A stretch of DNA of 64,000 nucleotides from Allofournierella_A excrementavium (GCA_019120375.1 DWVE01000028.1:9944-73943); one strand, 5' to 3'; numbered from the stretch's first letter, positions 34,439-42,517 are shown. Program-made: numbers and translations. The notes: generated from the letters alone by a model not told the origin.

Positions 34439-34477
34439 TGCCCGCCGCCAAACAACGAACACAAAAGGAGAACTGTT

Positions 34478-35467
34478 ATGAAAGCTTACGAAACTCTTTC
34501 CGGCAACACCCCGCTCATCCGCATCGACTACCGGCTGGACGGCCGCCCCGGCGCGGTGTATGCCAAGCTGGAGAGCTTCAATCTCTCCGGCAGCATCAAG
34601 GACCGGGTGGCCGCCCGCATCGTGGCCCGCGCCGAGGAGACCGGCGCGCTTGTGCCCGGCCAGCCCATCGTGGAGGTGACCAGCGGCAACACCGGCATCG
34701 CCTTCGCCGCCCTGGGGGCGCTCACCGGGCACCCGGTGCACATCTTCATGCCCGAGCGCATGAGCCGGGAGCGCCGGCAGTTACTGGAGATGTACGGCGC
34801 GCAGCTGCATCTGGTGAGCGACGCCGACGGGGGCTTTGAAGGGGCGCTGGCCCAGGCGCGGCAGGCCGCCGGGGAGCTGGGCGCATTTCAGCCCCTGCAG
34901 TTCGACAACGAGGAGAACGTGCTGGCCCACTTCCACACCACCGGCGCGGAACTGCTGGCCGCGCTGCCCGGCGTGAAGGCCTTTGCGGCGGGGGTGGGCA
35001 CCGGCGGCACCCTGATGGGCGTGGCCCGCCGCCTGAAGCCCCGGGGCGCCTTCATCGCCGCGCTGGAGCCGGACGCCGCGCCCCTTCTGAGCGGCGGCGC
35101 CGTCACCGGCCCCCACAAGATCGAGGGCATCGGCGACGACTTCATCCCCTCCATCGTGGACCGCCGCCTCATCGACACGGTGCTGCCGGTGAACGACGAC
35201 GACGCGGTGCTCATGGCCGCGCGCCTTGCAAAGGAACTGGGCCTGGGGGTGGGCATCTCCTCGGGGGCGAACCTGCTGGGCGCCATCGAGCTCACCCGCC
35301 GGGGCCTGGGGCCCGCCGCCACCGTTTTTGCCGACGACAACAAAAAATACCTCACCACGGCGCTGGCCTCCCCCGTCCCGGCCCGGGAGGGCTTTCTCTC
35401 CTCCCGGGTGGAGCTGCTGGGCTGGAGCCGGGCGGACGCGCCCCGACCCGTTTCTCTCGCCGTGTGA
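34478..35467 (+). CDS. cysK: Cysteine synthase (O-acetylserine sulfhydrylase)
   Basis: PLP enzyme forming cysteine from O-acetylserine and sulfide. The 329 residues match the family: substrate-loop SGNTPLIRI near the N-terminus, PLP lysine in NLSGSIKDR (about 42), TSGNTGIA (about 70), the phosphate-binding GVGTGGTLMG and the C-terminal SSGANLLGA. AAAGGAG lies 7 bases before the ATG. A cysteine-rich leader peptide, a structured segment and a terminator precede it, so expression is probably tuned by Cys-tRNA supply. A related function (cystathionine beta-synthase-like) is less likely given the length. Confidence 0.92.
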   Translation: MKAYETLSGNTPLIRIDYRLDGRPGAVYAKLESFNLSGSIKDRVAARIVARAEETGALVPGQPIVEVTSGNTGIAFAALGALTGHPVHIFMPERMSRERRQLLEMYGAQLHLVSDADGGFEGALAQARQAAGELGAFQPLQFDNEENVLAHFHTTGAELLAALPGVKAFAAGVGTGGTLMGVARRLKPRGAFIAALEPDAAPLLSGGAVTGPHKIEGIGDDFIPSIVDRRLIDTVLPVNDDDAVLMAARLAKELGLGVGISSGANLLGAIELTRRGLGPAATVFADDNKKYLTTALASPVPAREGFLSSRVELLGWSRADAPRPVSLAV

Positions 35468-35483
35468 GTTTTCTGCCCGCTCA

Positions 35484-35517
35484 AAGCCGCGCAGCCTCGC
35501 CCGCCGCGCGGCTTTTT
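35484..35517 (+). terminator. Terminator of cysK
   Basis: AAGCCGCGC pairs with GCGCGGCTT across a 13-base loop and is followed by TTTCTC. Confidence 0.75.
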
Positions 35518-35581
35518 CTCGTTCTTTTACACAACGTCGAAGGTCTTGCTGTGGCAAAAGCGCTGAAAATTTTCGCGGCAC

Positions 35582-35610
35582 TTGTAGTCATTTCGGCTAT
35601 ATGCTACAAT
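35582..35610 (+). promoter_or_regulatory. Promoter of the ROK regulator gene
   Basis: TTGTAG (35582-35587), 17 bases, TACAAT (35605-35610), about 70 bases before the ATG. Confidence 0.6.
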
Positions 35611-35679
35611 TAAAAAGAATTAGTAAGGCCACCGGACAAATAATCTCACCCCCCGATCTTTTGACCAAAGAAAGCAGGG

Positions 35680-36879
35680 ATGGCATTGATCACGCAGCAA
35701 ATCATCCGCAGCGAGAATCTGCGCAGGATCTATCATCTGATCGACCGCAACGCCAACATTTCCCGCGCCAATCTGGCGGGCATCACCAGCCTGAGCAAGA
35801 CCACCGTCTCCAGCCTGGTGGACGAGCTGATCCTCGGCGGGTATGTGGTGGACTGCGGCGCCGGCGTGAGCGTCCACCAGGGCAGAAGGCCCAACGCGCT
35901 GCAGGTGGACGGCGATTCCAACGTGGTGGCCGTCATCAGCTGGCGGCGCGGCCGGCTGGACATCGCCCTCGTCTCCTCCGACAGCCGCATGGCCTACCGG
36001 GGCCAGGCGCCGCTGAACGCGCCCGAAGAGGGTGTGGAGCAGATACGCCGCGCCTTTTTTGAGGTCCTTCTGCCCGCCGCCGGCAGCGCCCGCATCATGG
36101 GCGTGTGCGTCATCATTCCCGGCATTGTGGACGAGGAGCGGCAGAGCCTTTTTTCCACCGTGATCGGCGTGGGCCACGACGACCCGGTGGTGCCCCAATT
36201 GCAGCAGGCGCTGGCGGGGTATCCCCTGTGCTTTTTGAACGACACTGCCTGCCTTGGCTATGCCGAGCGGGTGTTCACCCCCGTGCGGGACCCCTATGTG
36301 GCCTATGTGAACGTCTCCAAGGGCGTGGGCGCGTGCCTGTTCGCCGAGGACCGCATGCTGCGGGGCGCGGGCGCAGTGGGCACCCAGTTCGGCCACTTTT
36401 CCATCGACCGGGACGGCCCGCTGTGCGACTGCGGCAACCGGGGCTGCCTGGAATGCCTTGTGGGCGAAAACGCCCTGGGACGGCGGGCGGCGGAGCGCGG
36501 GCTGGACGTGTCCGGCCTGGGCGGGCGGCGGCTGCTGTTCAGCGACGTGGCGGCCATGGCCGACGCGGGCGACGAAAAGGCCCGGGCGCTGATCGGCGAC
36601 CTGGGGCGGGACCTGGCCTACGGCATCTCCAACCTGATCGCCCTGTTCAACCCTTCGCTGGTGGTGTTGGGCGGCACCGGCGTCACCCTGGGGCCCGCTT
36701 TTCTCGAAGCGGTCCGCACGGTGCTGGCGGGCATGGGCTTCCCCGAGTTCGTCAGCCGGGTGCGGGTGGAATACTCCCGGCTGGGGCTGGACGCGGAACT
36801 CACCGGCGCGGCCCAATACTACATCGACACCCATTACGATTTTTCCGGCAACACGCAGCAGCGGCTTTTTCTGCGCTGA
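35680..36879 (+). CDS. ROK family transcriptional regulator (NagC/XylR type)
   Basis: A 399-aa protein. An N-terminal winged helix (ISRANLAGITSLSKTTVSSLVDEL, about residues 27-50) precedes a ROK domain with MGVCVIIPGIVD, a DTACLGYAE segment and the zinc motif CDCGNRGCLE (about 249-258). It is a sugar-responsive repressor rather than a kinase. It is the first of three genes, followed by a sugar-phosphate isomerase and a Gfo/Idh dehydrogenase, which it presumably controls. The ribosome site (AGCAGGG) is weak. Confidence 0.9.
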   Translation: MALITQQIIRSENLRRIYHLIDRNANISRANLAGITSLSKTTVSSLVDELILGGYVVDCGAGVSVHQGRRPNALQVDGDSNVVAVISWRRGRLDIALVSSDSRMAYRGQAPLNAPEEGVEQIRRAFFEVLLPAAGSARIMGVCVIIPGIVDEERQSLFSTVIGVGHDDPVVPQLQQALAGYPLCFLNDTACLGYAERVFTPVRDPYVAYVNVSKGVGACLFAEDRMLRGAGAVGTQFGHFSIDRDGPLCDCGNRGCLECLVGENALGRRAAERGLDVSGLGGRRLLFSDVAAMADAGDEKARALIGDLGRDLAYGISNLIALFNPSLVVLGGTGVTLGPAFLEAVRTVLAGMGFPEFVSRVRVEYSRLGLDAELTGAAQYYIDTHYDFSGNTQQRLFLR

Positions 36880-36921
36880 TGCGCCGCGCCGCAGAATACA
36901 AGACGAAAGGCGGTTTTTACC

Positions 36922-37737
36922 ATGGACAAACGGATCATCGCGGTCAACTCCAACTGCTATCACGGCTACTCCATCGAGGAGGCGCTGGAAGGCATCGCCG
37001 CGGCGGGCTTCCACTATGTGGAGCTGACGGCCACCAAAGGCTGGACGGAGCATGTGTTCCCCGACCAGAGCTTTGAAAAGCTCTGCGCCGTGAAGGACAA
37101 GATGAAGGAGCTGGACCTTGTCCCCTTCTCCATGAGCGGCCACTGCAACCTGATGGACGCCGCCCGCCTGCCGGATTTCATCATGAACATGCGGCTGGCC
37201 AACTTCTTCGGCTGTGACTACATCGTGTCCTCCATCGGCGAGGCCCATCTGGCGGACAACGCCAAGGCGGGCAACGACCTGCTGGCCCATAACATCAAGA
37301 GCCTTGTGCCCAAGCTGGAGGAGTACGGCCTGACCCTGGTGCTGGAACTTCACGGCGAGCACGCCACCGGCACCATCATGAAGGAGATCGTGGACCTGGT
37401 GGGCAGCGAGCGGGTGAAGATCAACTACGACACCGCCAACTGCGTGTTCTACGCCGACGTGGACGCTGCCGACGATGTGGATACCTGCATGGGCGACATC
37501 GCCTATCTGCATCTGAAGGACAAGGCCGGCGCGCGCAACGCCTGGGACTTCCCCGCGCTGGGCAAGGGCTATGTGGATTTTGAGACCATCTTTGCCAAGC
37601 TGAAAGCCGCAAACAACAACTCCCCCTTCAGTGTGGAGATCGAGTTCACTCAGGCCGGCCCCAAGGACCTGGCCGAGATCAACACCGCCGTGCAGGATTC
37701 GGCGGCGTATCTGAAAGCCCACGGCTTTGAGCTGTGA
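36922..37737 (+). CDS. Sugar phosphate isomerase/epimerase (AP endonuclease 2 fold)
   Basis: A 271-aa TIM-barrel protein of the xylose-isomerase-like family. Metal-ligand glutamates and histidines are seen in LVLELHGEH, KINYDTANC, YLHLKDKAG and SVEIEFTQAG. Such enzymes act on inositol-, tagatose- or psicose-type sugars. GAAAGGCGG precedes the ATG. Placed between a ROK repressor and a dehydrogenase, it looks like a step in oxidation of a sugar or polyol, substrate unknown. Confidence 0.88.
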   Translation: MDKRIIAVNSNCYHGYSIEEALEGIAAAGFHYVELTATKGWTEHVFPDQSFEKLCAVKDKMKELDLVPFSMSGHCNLMDAARLPDFIMNMRLANFFGCDYIVSSIGEAHLADNAKAGNDLLAHNIKSLVPKLEEYGLTLVLELHGEHATGTIMKEIVDLVGSERVKINYDTANCVFYADVDAADDVDTCMGDIAYLHLKDKAGARNAWDFPALGKGYVDFETIFAKLKAANNNSPFSVEIEFTQAGPKDLAEINTAVQDSAAYLKAHGFEL

Positions 37738-37777
37738 GCGCTTTGCAGAACACCAACGCTGAAAGGGGAATTCCGAT

Positions 37778-38773
37778 TTGGTCAATGTAGCGATCGTAGG
37801 CGCGGGGTTCATGGGCAAGACCCACCTGACCGCCTATCAGGCAATGAAGAACGTCAAGGTCACCGCCGTGTGCGACCTGGGAGAGGCCGCGGGGCGCGCG
37901 CTGGCCGAAGCCGCCGGCTGCCCCTGGTACGCCGACGGCGAAGCCATGCTGGCCGCCGAGCCGGTGGATGTGGTGGACATCTGCCTGCCCACCTTCCTCC
38001 ACGAGCAGTATGTGCTGCTGGCGGCAAAGCACAAAAAGCATGTCATCTGCGAAAAGCCCGTCACCCTCTCCATGGGATCGCTGGAGCGGATGCTGGCCGC
38101 CGTCTCCGATGCGGGGGTGCAGTTTGCCGTGGGGCAGGCGGTGCGCTTCTGGCCGGAATATGTCAAGACCAAGGAGCTTTACGACGCGGGCGAGCTGGGC
38201 GCGGTGAAATACGCCCGGGCCAGCCGCCTGTCGGTGCATCCTTTGTGGAGCGAGTGGTACCGCAAGCCGGAAAACAGCGGCGGCCTGTTCGACCTGCATC
38301 TGCACGATGTGGACTATCTGTGCTATCTGTTCGGCAAGGTGAAGCAGGTCTACGCCGTGGGCCAGAAGAACGCCGTGGGCTGCTGGAACCATGTGGCCAG
38401 CTCCCTGACCTTTGAAAACGGCGTGCAGGCCACTGCCGAGGGCATCATCGAGATGCCCAAGGGCTTCCCCTTCACCATGGAGCTGAACGTGGTGGGCGAC
38501 AAAAAATCCGTGAGCTACCGCATGCGCGCCGGCACCAACCTGGAAGACGTGGCCTCCGCCGTGCGGGAGACCTGGCTTTACGGCGGCGACGAGCCGCAGC
38601 TTCTCGACATCGACCCCTTCGACGCCTACCAGCGGGAGCTGGAGGACTTCATCGGCCACATCGAGGCGAGCACCCCCATCACCTCCATCACCCCGGAGGA
38701 TGTGCGGCACGTGCTGTCGGTCATTCTGGCCATCCGCACCTCGCTGGAGACCGGTCAGACCGTTGCCCTCTGA
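37778..38773 (+). CDS. Gfo/Idh/MocA family oxidoreductase
   Basis: A 331-aa NAD(P)-dependent dehydrogenase. The Rossmann motif IVGAGFMGKTHL is at residues 5-16, the CEKPVTLS motif with the catalytic Lys at about 95, and a C-terminal substrate domain follows with HDVDYLCYLFG. The start codon is TTG at 37778, 8 bases after GAAAGGGGA; the first in-frame ATG would remove half of the Rossmann motif. Third gene of the ROK-controlled set. Confidence 0.92.
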   Translation: MVNVAIVGAGFMGKTHLTAYQAMKNVKVTAVCDLGEAAGRALAEAAGCPWYADGEAMLAAEPVDVVDICLPTFLHEQYVLLAAKHKKHVICEKPVTLSMGSLERMLAAVSDAGVQFAVGQAVRFWPEYVKTKELYDAGELGAVKYARASRLSVHPLWSEWYRKPENSGGLFDLHLHDVDYLCYLFGKVKQVYAVGQKNAVGCWNHVASSLTFENGVQATAEGIIEMPKGFPFTMELNVVGDKKSVSYRMRAGTNLEDVASAVRETWLYGGDEPQLLDIDPFDAYQRELEDFIGHIEASTPITSITPEDVRHVLSVILAIRTSLETGQTVAL

Positions 38774-38786
38774 ACAAAATAAAAGA

Positions 38787-38832
38787 CCGGCGCGTTCCCC
38801 CGCTCCATGCGGGCCGAACGCGCCGGATTTTT
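38787..38832 (+). terminator. Terminator of the ROK-isomerase-dehydrogenase operon
   Basis: CCGGCGCGTTC (38787-38797) pairs with GAACGCGCCGG (38816-38826), an inner CCCGC/GCGGG stem is nested, and six T follow. Confidence 0.9.
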
Positions 38833-38837
38833 TGCGC

Positions 38838-39158
38838 TCACGCCTGCTGCAAAAGCGCCTTCACCTCGTCCTTTTTCAGCACCCGGCCGCTGGCCAGCAC
38901 TTTGCCGTCCACCAGAAGCGCCGGCGTGGCCATCACGCCCAGGGCCGCGATCTGCACGAAGTCGGTCACATGGCCCACTTCCTCCTGCCGGCCCAGCTCC
39001 GCCAGGGCGGCGCGCACCGCGGCTTCCAGCTCATTGCACTTGGCGCAGCCGCCGCCCAGCACAAAGATGCCGCGGCTGGTGTCCGCAGCGGGGGCATTGC
39101 AGCCGCCCGCGCAGCCGCAAGCGGTCTTTTCTTCCTTTTTCTTTCCAAACAGTCCCAT
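38838..39158 (-). CDS. Small thioredoxin-like protein (redox-active disulfide protein 2 type)
   Basis: A 106-aa protein. A short Lys- and Cys-rich N-terminus (KKKEEKTACGCAGGC) leads into a thioredoxin fold with the redox pair CAKC (about 38-41; GGCAKCNELEAAV) and cis-Pro segment MATPALLVDGKV. This subgroup is regularly found beside ArsP-like permeases. The ATG at 39158 follows AGGAGG. It is the third gene of arsR-permease-thioredoxin. Confidence 0.85.
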   Translation of the reverse strand: MGLFGKKKEEKTACGCAGGCNAPAADTSRGIFVLGGGCAKCNELEAAVRAALAELGRQEEVGHVTDFVQIAALGVMATPALLVDGKVLASGRVLKKDEVKALLQQA

Positions 39159-39175
39159 CGTTTTTCCTCCTTGTG

Positions 39176-40183
39176 TCAGATAAAGAATACTTGCAAGACG
39201 TTGAACAGATAGCCCACCGCCACGATGCCTGCCACGCACACCCCCACGAACAGCGCCAGCAGCTGCGGGCGCACCGCCTTGCGCAGCATGATGAGGGAGG
39301 GCAGCGACAGGGTGGTGACCGCCATCATGAAGGCCAGCACCGTACCCAGCTGGGCGCCCTTGGCCAGCAGCGCCTCCGCCACCGGGATAGTGCCGAAGAT
39401 GTCGGCATACATGGGCACGCCCACCACCACCGCCAGCAGCACGCCGAAGGGGTTGCTGCCGCCCAGCAGCGTCTCCACCCAGCCGGCGGGGATCCAGTTG
39501 TGGATGACGGCCCCCACGCCCACCCCCACAAGGATGTAGGGGAACACCTTTTTCAAAGTGCCGGTCATCTGGGCGCGGGCGTAGGTGAGGCGGTCCCGCA
39601 GGGTCAGCTCCGGCAGCGAGACGTCCACGCCTCCCGCCGACAGGATGAAGGGCTCCACATACTTTTCCATGCCCAGCTTTTGAATGAGCACGCCCCCTGC
39701 CACGGCCACCACCAGCCCCAGCACCACATAGACCACCGCCACACGCGCGCCGAAGATGCCGGTGAGCAGCACAAGGCTGCCCAGGTCCACCATGGGCGAT
39801 GAGATGAGGAAGGAGAAGGTCACACCCACCGGCAGCCCTGCCCCGGTGAAGCCCATGAACAGCGGGATGGAGGAGCAGGAGCAGAAGGGCGTGACCGTGC
39901 CCAGCAGCGCCGAAGCCACGTTGGCCCACAGCCCCCGGAACCGCCCCAGGATGCGCTTGGAGCGCTCCGGCGGGAAATAGCTCTGGATGTAGGAAATGCC
40001 GAAAATCAGCACGCAGAGCAGCACCGTGATCTTGACCGTGTCATAAAGGAAAAACTGCACGCTGGCCCCCAGGCGGCCCGCCGTGTCCACACCAAGGGCC
40101 CGCAGCCCCGCGCCGATGGCCTCGTTCAGCCAGTGCATCCCCAGCAGTTCGTTTTGTATCCATTGCCAAGCCGACATTCGCAT
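39176..40183 (-). CDS. Permease of the ArsP/DUF318 family
   Basis: A 335-aa membrane protein with about ten helices. The motif TPFCSCSSIPLFMGFTGAGLP (about 90-108) with its Cys cluster, and the second-half IHNWIPAGW and GVPMYADIFGTIPVAEALL, are characteristic of the family, some members of which export organoarsenicals. The linked ArsR regulator and thioredoxin support metalloid or thiol-linked export. An arsR-type operator lies just upstream, in the gap from arsR. Confidence 0.88.
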   Translation of the reverse strand: MRMSAWQWIQNELLGMHWLNEAIGAGLRALGVDTAGRLGASVQFFLYDTVKITVLLCVLIFGISYIQSYFPPERSKRILGRFRGLWANVASALLGTVTPFCSCSSIPLFMGFTGAGLPVGVTFSFLISSPMVDLGSLVLLTGIFGARVAVVYVVLGLVVAVAGGVLIQKLGMEKYVEPFILSAGGVDVSLPELTLRDRLTYARAQMTGTLKKVFPYILVGVGVGAVIHNWIPAGWVETLLGGSNPFGVLLAVVVGVPMYADIFGTIPVAEALLAKGAQLGTVLAFMMAVTTLSLPSLIMLRKAVRPQLLALFVGVCVAGIVAVGYLFNVLQVFFI

Positions 40184-40198
40184 CGCTCTCTTTCTTAT

Positions 40199-40214
40199 AT
40201 CAAAAAGTTTTGAT
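40199..40214. promoter_or_regulatory. ArsR operator between arsR and the permease gene
   Basis: ATCAA-N6-TTGAT (extended arms ATCAAAA/TTTTGAT), identical in layout to the operator at the arsR promoter. Confidence 0.6.
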
Positions 40215-40252
40215 GTTTTATCCTGAGAAAAACGCCATCCGCATGATGGCGT

Positions 40253-40564
40253 TCATCTGCCGCAGCAGCTTTGCCCTGCTTCGGCGTTCGGGGCAGTGAG
40301 CTCTTCCAGCAGGGCCAGCGCCCGCCGCCGCCCGCTTTCGCTCAGGCGGTAATGGGTCCATTTGCCCTCCTGGCGGCTCTCCACAAGGCCGGATTCGCAC
40401 AGGATCTTCATGTGATAGGAAAGGCCGGACTGGGTCAGCCCCAGGTCCTGGTCCTGCAGCACGCAGGCGCACTTTTCGCCGCTGCGCAGCCGGGCCAGAA
40501 TGGCAAGGCGCTTTTCGTCGCACAAAGCGCGGAACACCGCCGCCTCCTGCCGAAAGTCCTCCAT
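40253..40564 (-). CDS. ArsR family metal(loid)-responsive repressor
   Basis: A 103-aa winged-helix repressor. The alpha-3 helix carries the thiolate site KCACVLQDQ (Cys-x-Cys, like ELCVCDL of ArsR), followed by the recognition helix LTQSGLSYHMKIL. A further CC pair ends the protein (SCCGR). The ATG at 40564 follows GAGG by 7 bases; a GTG three codons upstream is possible. It leads the permease-thioredoxin operon and its operator lies directly upstream. The inducer is probably As(III) or a similar thiophilic ion. Confidence 0.9.
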   Translation of the reverse strand: MEDFRQEAAVFRALCDEKRLAILARLRSGEKCACVLQDQDLGLTQSGLSYHMKILCESGLVESRQEGKWTHYRLSESGRRRALALLEELTAPNAEAGQSCCGR

Positions 40565-40578
40565 GCCGCTCACCTCAA

Positions 40579-40634
40579 ATCAAATTTTATTGATGTATCG
40601 AACAAAGTATACACCCTGCCGGCAGCTCTGTCAA
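40579..40634 (-). promoter_or_regulatory. Promoter and operator of arsR
   Basis: On the minus strand a perfect TTGACA (40629-40634), 17 bases, TATACT (40606-40611). The operator ATCAA-N6-TTGAT (40579-40594) begins a few bases after the expected start site, a classic ArsR arrangement. Confidence 0.8.
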
Positions 40635-40645
40635 CAGGGTGTTTT

Positions 40646-41437
40646 TCACGCGGTGGGCCGGGGCCGCAGCAGATGGGCGTAGCGTTCCGCCAGCCGCTGC
40701 CAGGCGGCCCCGGCCTCTTCGGGGAGGTCCACATGGGCGATGAAGCCACGGCCCTTGGGGCCGTAGCCCTGGGCGTCGTCCCGCAGGCGGGGCACCTCGC
40801 TGAGCAGAAGGCTCATGTAGTGCTCCGGCTGCCAGAGGCCCCAGATGCGGTTGGGCGCAAAGGCAAGGCCCCTCTCCCCCGCTTCCAGCCGCGCCCGATA
40901 GGCGGCAAAGTGGACGAAGCGGGTGGTGTTTTCAGGCCACCAGCGGTCCAGCGTGGCACCGATGCGCCGCTGCATGGTGGAATCATGGAGCACGATGGCG
41001 CTGGCGGGCAGGGCGTTCTGCTCCTGCAGGATGCGAAGGGCAAAGCGCACGTTTTCGCCGCAGTTGGCGGAGGCGCTCTCCACCAGCAGGTCCTCTTCCG
41101 GGACGCCGAAGGCGCTTTGCAGGTACTCCTTCATGCACTCCCCTTCCGTGGCGCTGTGGCCGGCGGGCAGGGCGCTCTCGAACCGCTCCAGAAAGGCGGC
41201 GGTGGTGTGGCCCACCCCGCCGATGGTCATCACCTTCCGGGCAAGCCCCGCCTGCCACAGCTGCCCCGCCAGACGGCAGCCCTCCGGCAGGCTGCCGCCG
41301 AACAGCAGCAACATGTCCGCCCGGGGCGCGCCGAGGGCGTTTTGCAGCGCGGCGGCGTCCAGTTGGGGCACATCCCGCCGGGCCAGAAACTCCGCCAGGG
41401 TGTTGAAGTCCCGGGCGTCCTGTGCAAGGCCGGTCAC
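40646..41437 (-). CDS. YdcF family protein (DUF218)
   Basis: A 263-aa soluble protein with the DUF218 core: ADMLLLFGGSLPEG, MTIGGVGHTTAAF, a TEGECMKEYL segment, VESASANCGENVRFA and AIVLHDSTMQRR. E. coli YdcF binds S-adenosylmethionine but its function is unsettled. Its start overlaps the RpiR-type regulator stop by four bases (ATGA), so the two are expressed together. Confidence 0.85.
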   Translation of the reverse strand: MTGLAQDARDFNTLAEFLARRDVPQLDAAALQNALGAPRADMLLLFGGSLPEGCRLAGQLWQAGLARKVMTIGGVGHTTAAFLERFESALPAGHSATEGECMKEYLQSAFGVPEEDLLVESASANCGENVRFALRILQEQNALPASAIVLHDSTMQRRIGATLDRWWPENTTRFVHFAAYRARLEAGERGLAFAPNRIWGLWQPEHYMSLLLSEVPRLRDDAQGYGPKGRGFIAHVDLPEEAGAAWQRLAERYAHLLRPRPTA

Positions 41438-42300
41438 TGGTTTTCCTCCTCCCGGTAAACTTTGCGGCTGACCATGCGGTTGACCCCCTCCAAAGCGCCG
41501 GAGAAGCGCTCGAAGTCCTGCAGCATCACGCCCATATAGAGGCTGTCCACGATGGCCAGCTGGGAGATGCGGGAGAACATGGTCTCGGTGTAGAAGGCGG
41601 TCTCCACGTCGCCGGTGAGCAGGGCGATGTCCGCGTGGCGCAAAATCTCCGCGCCCTTGAAGTTGGTGATGGCGATGGTCACCGCGCCCCCGGCGCGGGC
41701 CATGGCCAGGGCGTCCACCGTGTCCCGGGTGGCGCCGGAGTGGGAGATGCCCACCGCCACGTCCCCCGGGCCCAGGGCCGAGGCACAGATCTGCTGGAGG
41801 TGGCTGTCCGGGTAGGCACGGCAGGTCAGGCCGATGCGCAACAGCTTTATCACCATGTCCTGGGCCACGGCGGCGGAGTTGCCCACGCCGTAGATGTCGA
41901 TGAGGCGGGCAGAGGCCAGCGCCCGCACCGCCTTTTCGTAGCTGCGGGAGTCCAGCATGCGGCGGGTGTCCTCCAGGGCGGTGAGGGCCATGGAGATCAT
42001 CTTGTCCGGCACGGTGCTCAGCTTGTCGCCCGGCTGCACATGCACGTCCAGCAGCCGCCGGGGGGCCGTCGGGGCCGCTTCCTTCGCCAGCGCCAGCTTC
42101 AGGGCGCTGAACCCCTCAAAGCCCGCCGCCTCGGCAAAGCGGGCCACCGTGGGCTCGCTGACCCCTGCCGCCGCCGCCAGCTGGGCCATGGTCATCTCCG
42201 GCACCTTGGCCGGGTCGCGCAGCACCCAGTCCGCCACCTTGCGCTCGGAGGCGCGCAGCTGGGCGTAGTTTTTCTTTATCCTGCCAACGGTCTGCCCCAT
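41434..42300 (-). CDS. MurR/RpiR family transcriptional regulator
   Basis: A 288-aa regulator. An N-terminal HTH_6 domain (MTMAQLAAAAGVSEPTVARFAEAAGF, about residues 34-60) and a SIS sugar-phosphate domain (IYGVGNSAAVAQDMVIKLLR and VGISHSGATRDTVDALAMA) follow. The ATG at 42300 is 7 bases after AGGAGG. It is divergent from deoC, and repeated TGTAGT/ACTACA elements lie between them, so it probably senses a sugar phosphate and controls deoC and itself. Confidence 0.92.
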   Translation of the reverse strand: MGQTVGRIKKNYAQLRASERKVADWVLRDPAKVPEMTMAQLAAAAGVSEPTVARFAEAAGFEGFSALKLALAKEAAPTAPRRLLDVHVQPGDKLSTVPDKMISMALTALEDTRRMLDSRSYEKAVRALASARLIDIYGVGNSAAVAQDMVIKLLRIGLTCRAYPDSHLQQICASALGPGDVAVGISHSGATRDTVDALAMARAGGAVTIAITNFKGAEILRHADIALLTGDVETAFYTETMFSRISQLAIVDSLYMGVMLQDFERFSGALEGVNRMVSRKVYREEENQ

Positions 42301-42366
42301 GAGGCATCCTCCTTTTTGATTCGTACCCCCATTATACCCCGGGGGCGGGCAGGCCGCAAGGGTTTT

Positions 42367-42402
42367 TGTAGTAAAACTACATATTTCAATTGATTTTGTA
42401 GT
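42367..42402. promoter_or_regulatory. RpiR-type operator repeats between rpiR and deoC
   Basis: TGTAGT-AAA-ACTACA (42367-42381) is a perfect inverted repeat, and a third TGTAGT (42397-42402) follows inside the deoC promoter spacer. Confidence 0.6.
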
Positions 42403-42418
42403 TCCGCTGTGGTATGCT
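42390..42418 (+). promoter_or_regulatory. Promoter of the deoC transcript
   Basis: TTGATT (42390-42395), 17 bases, TATGCT (42413-42418). Transcription would start at about 42425, directly at an ATG. Confidence 0.6.
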
Positions 42419-42425
42419 GGAACCA

Positions 42426-42491
42426 ATGAAAGGAGATGCGCGGCCACGCCCGTTTTGCGGCAAATTTCCACCGCGCATGAACGTGCTATGA
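42426..42491 (+). CDS. Upstream mini-ORF 1 of deoC (21 codons)
   Basis: Begins ATGAAAGGAGAT one base after the predicted transcription start, so it would be read as a near-leaderless message, and ends at TGA 42489-42491. Its stop overlaps the start of the next mini-ORF (CTATGAAA). No similarity recognised. Its interest lies in the chain of overlaps leading to deoC. Confidence 0.4.
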   Translation: MKGDARPRPFCGKFPPRMNVL

Positions 42492-42517
42492 AACCTGCAA
42501 AAAAGCTGCCGACATGA
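42488..42517 (+). CDS. Upstream mini-ORF 2 of deoC (9 codons)
   Basis: Encodes MKPAKKLPT. Its start overlaps the stop of mini-ORF 1 and its stop overlaps the deoC start (ACATGACC). It has no ribosome site of its own. It may serve to hand ribosomes on to deoC. Confidence 0.35.
   Translation: MKPAKKLPT

Noticed and set aside
34175..34477. T-box or SAM riboswitch in the cysK leader
   Set aside because: ACCGCGG at 34335-34340 recalls the T-box core, but the UGGN bulge and AGGGUGG run are absent, and no SAM-I core was found. The leader peptide explains the region better.
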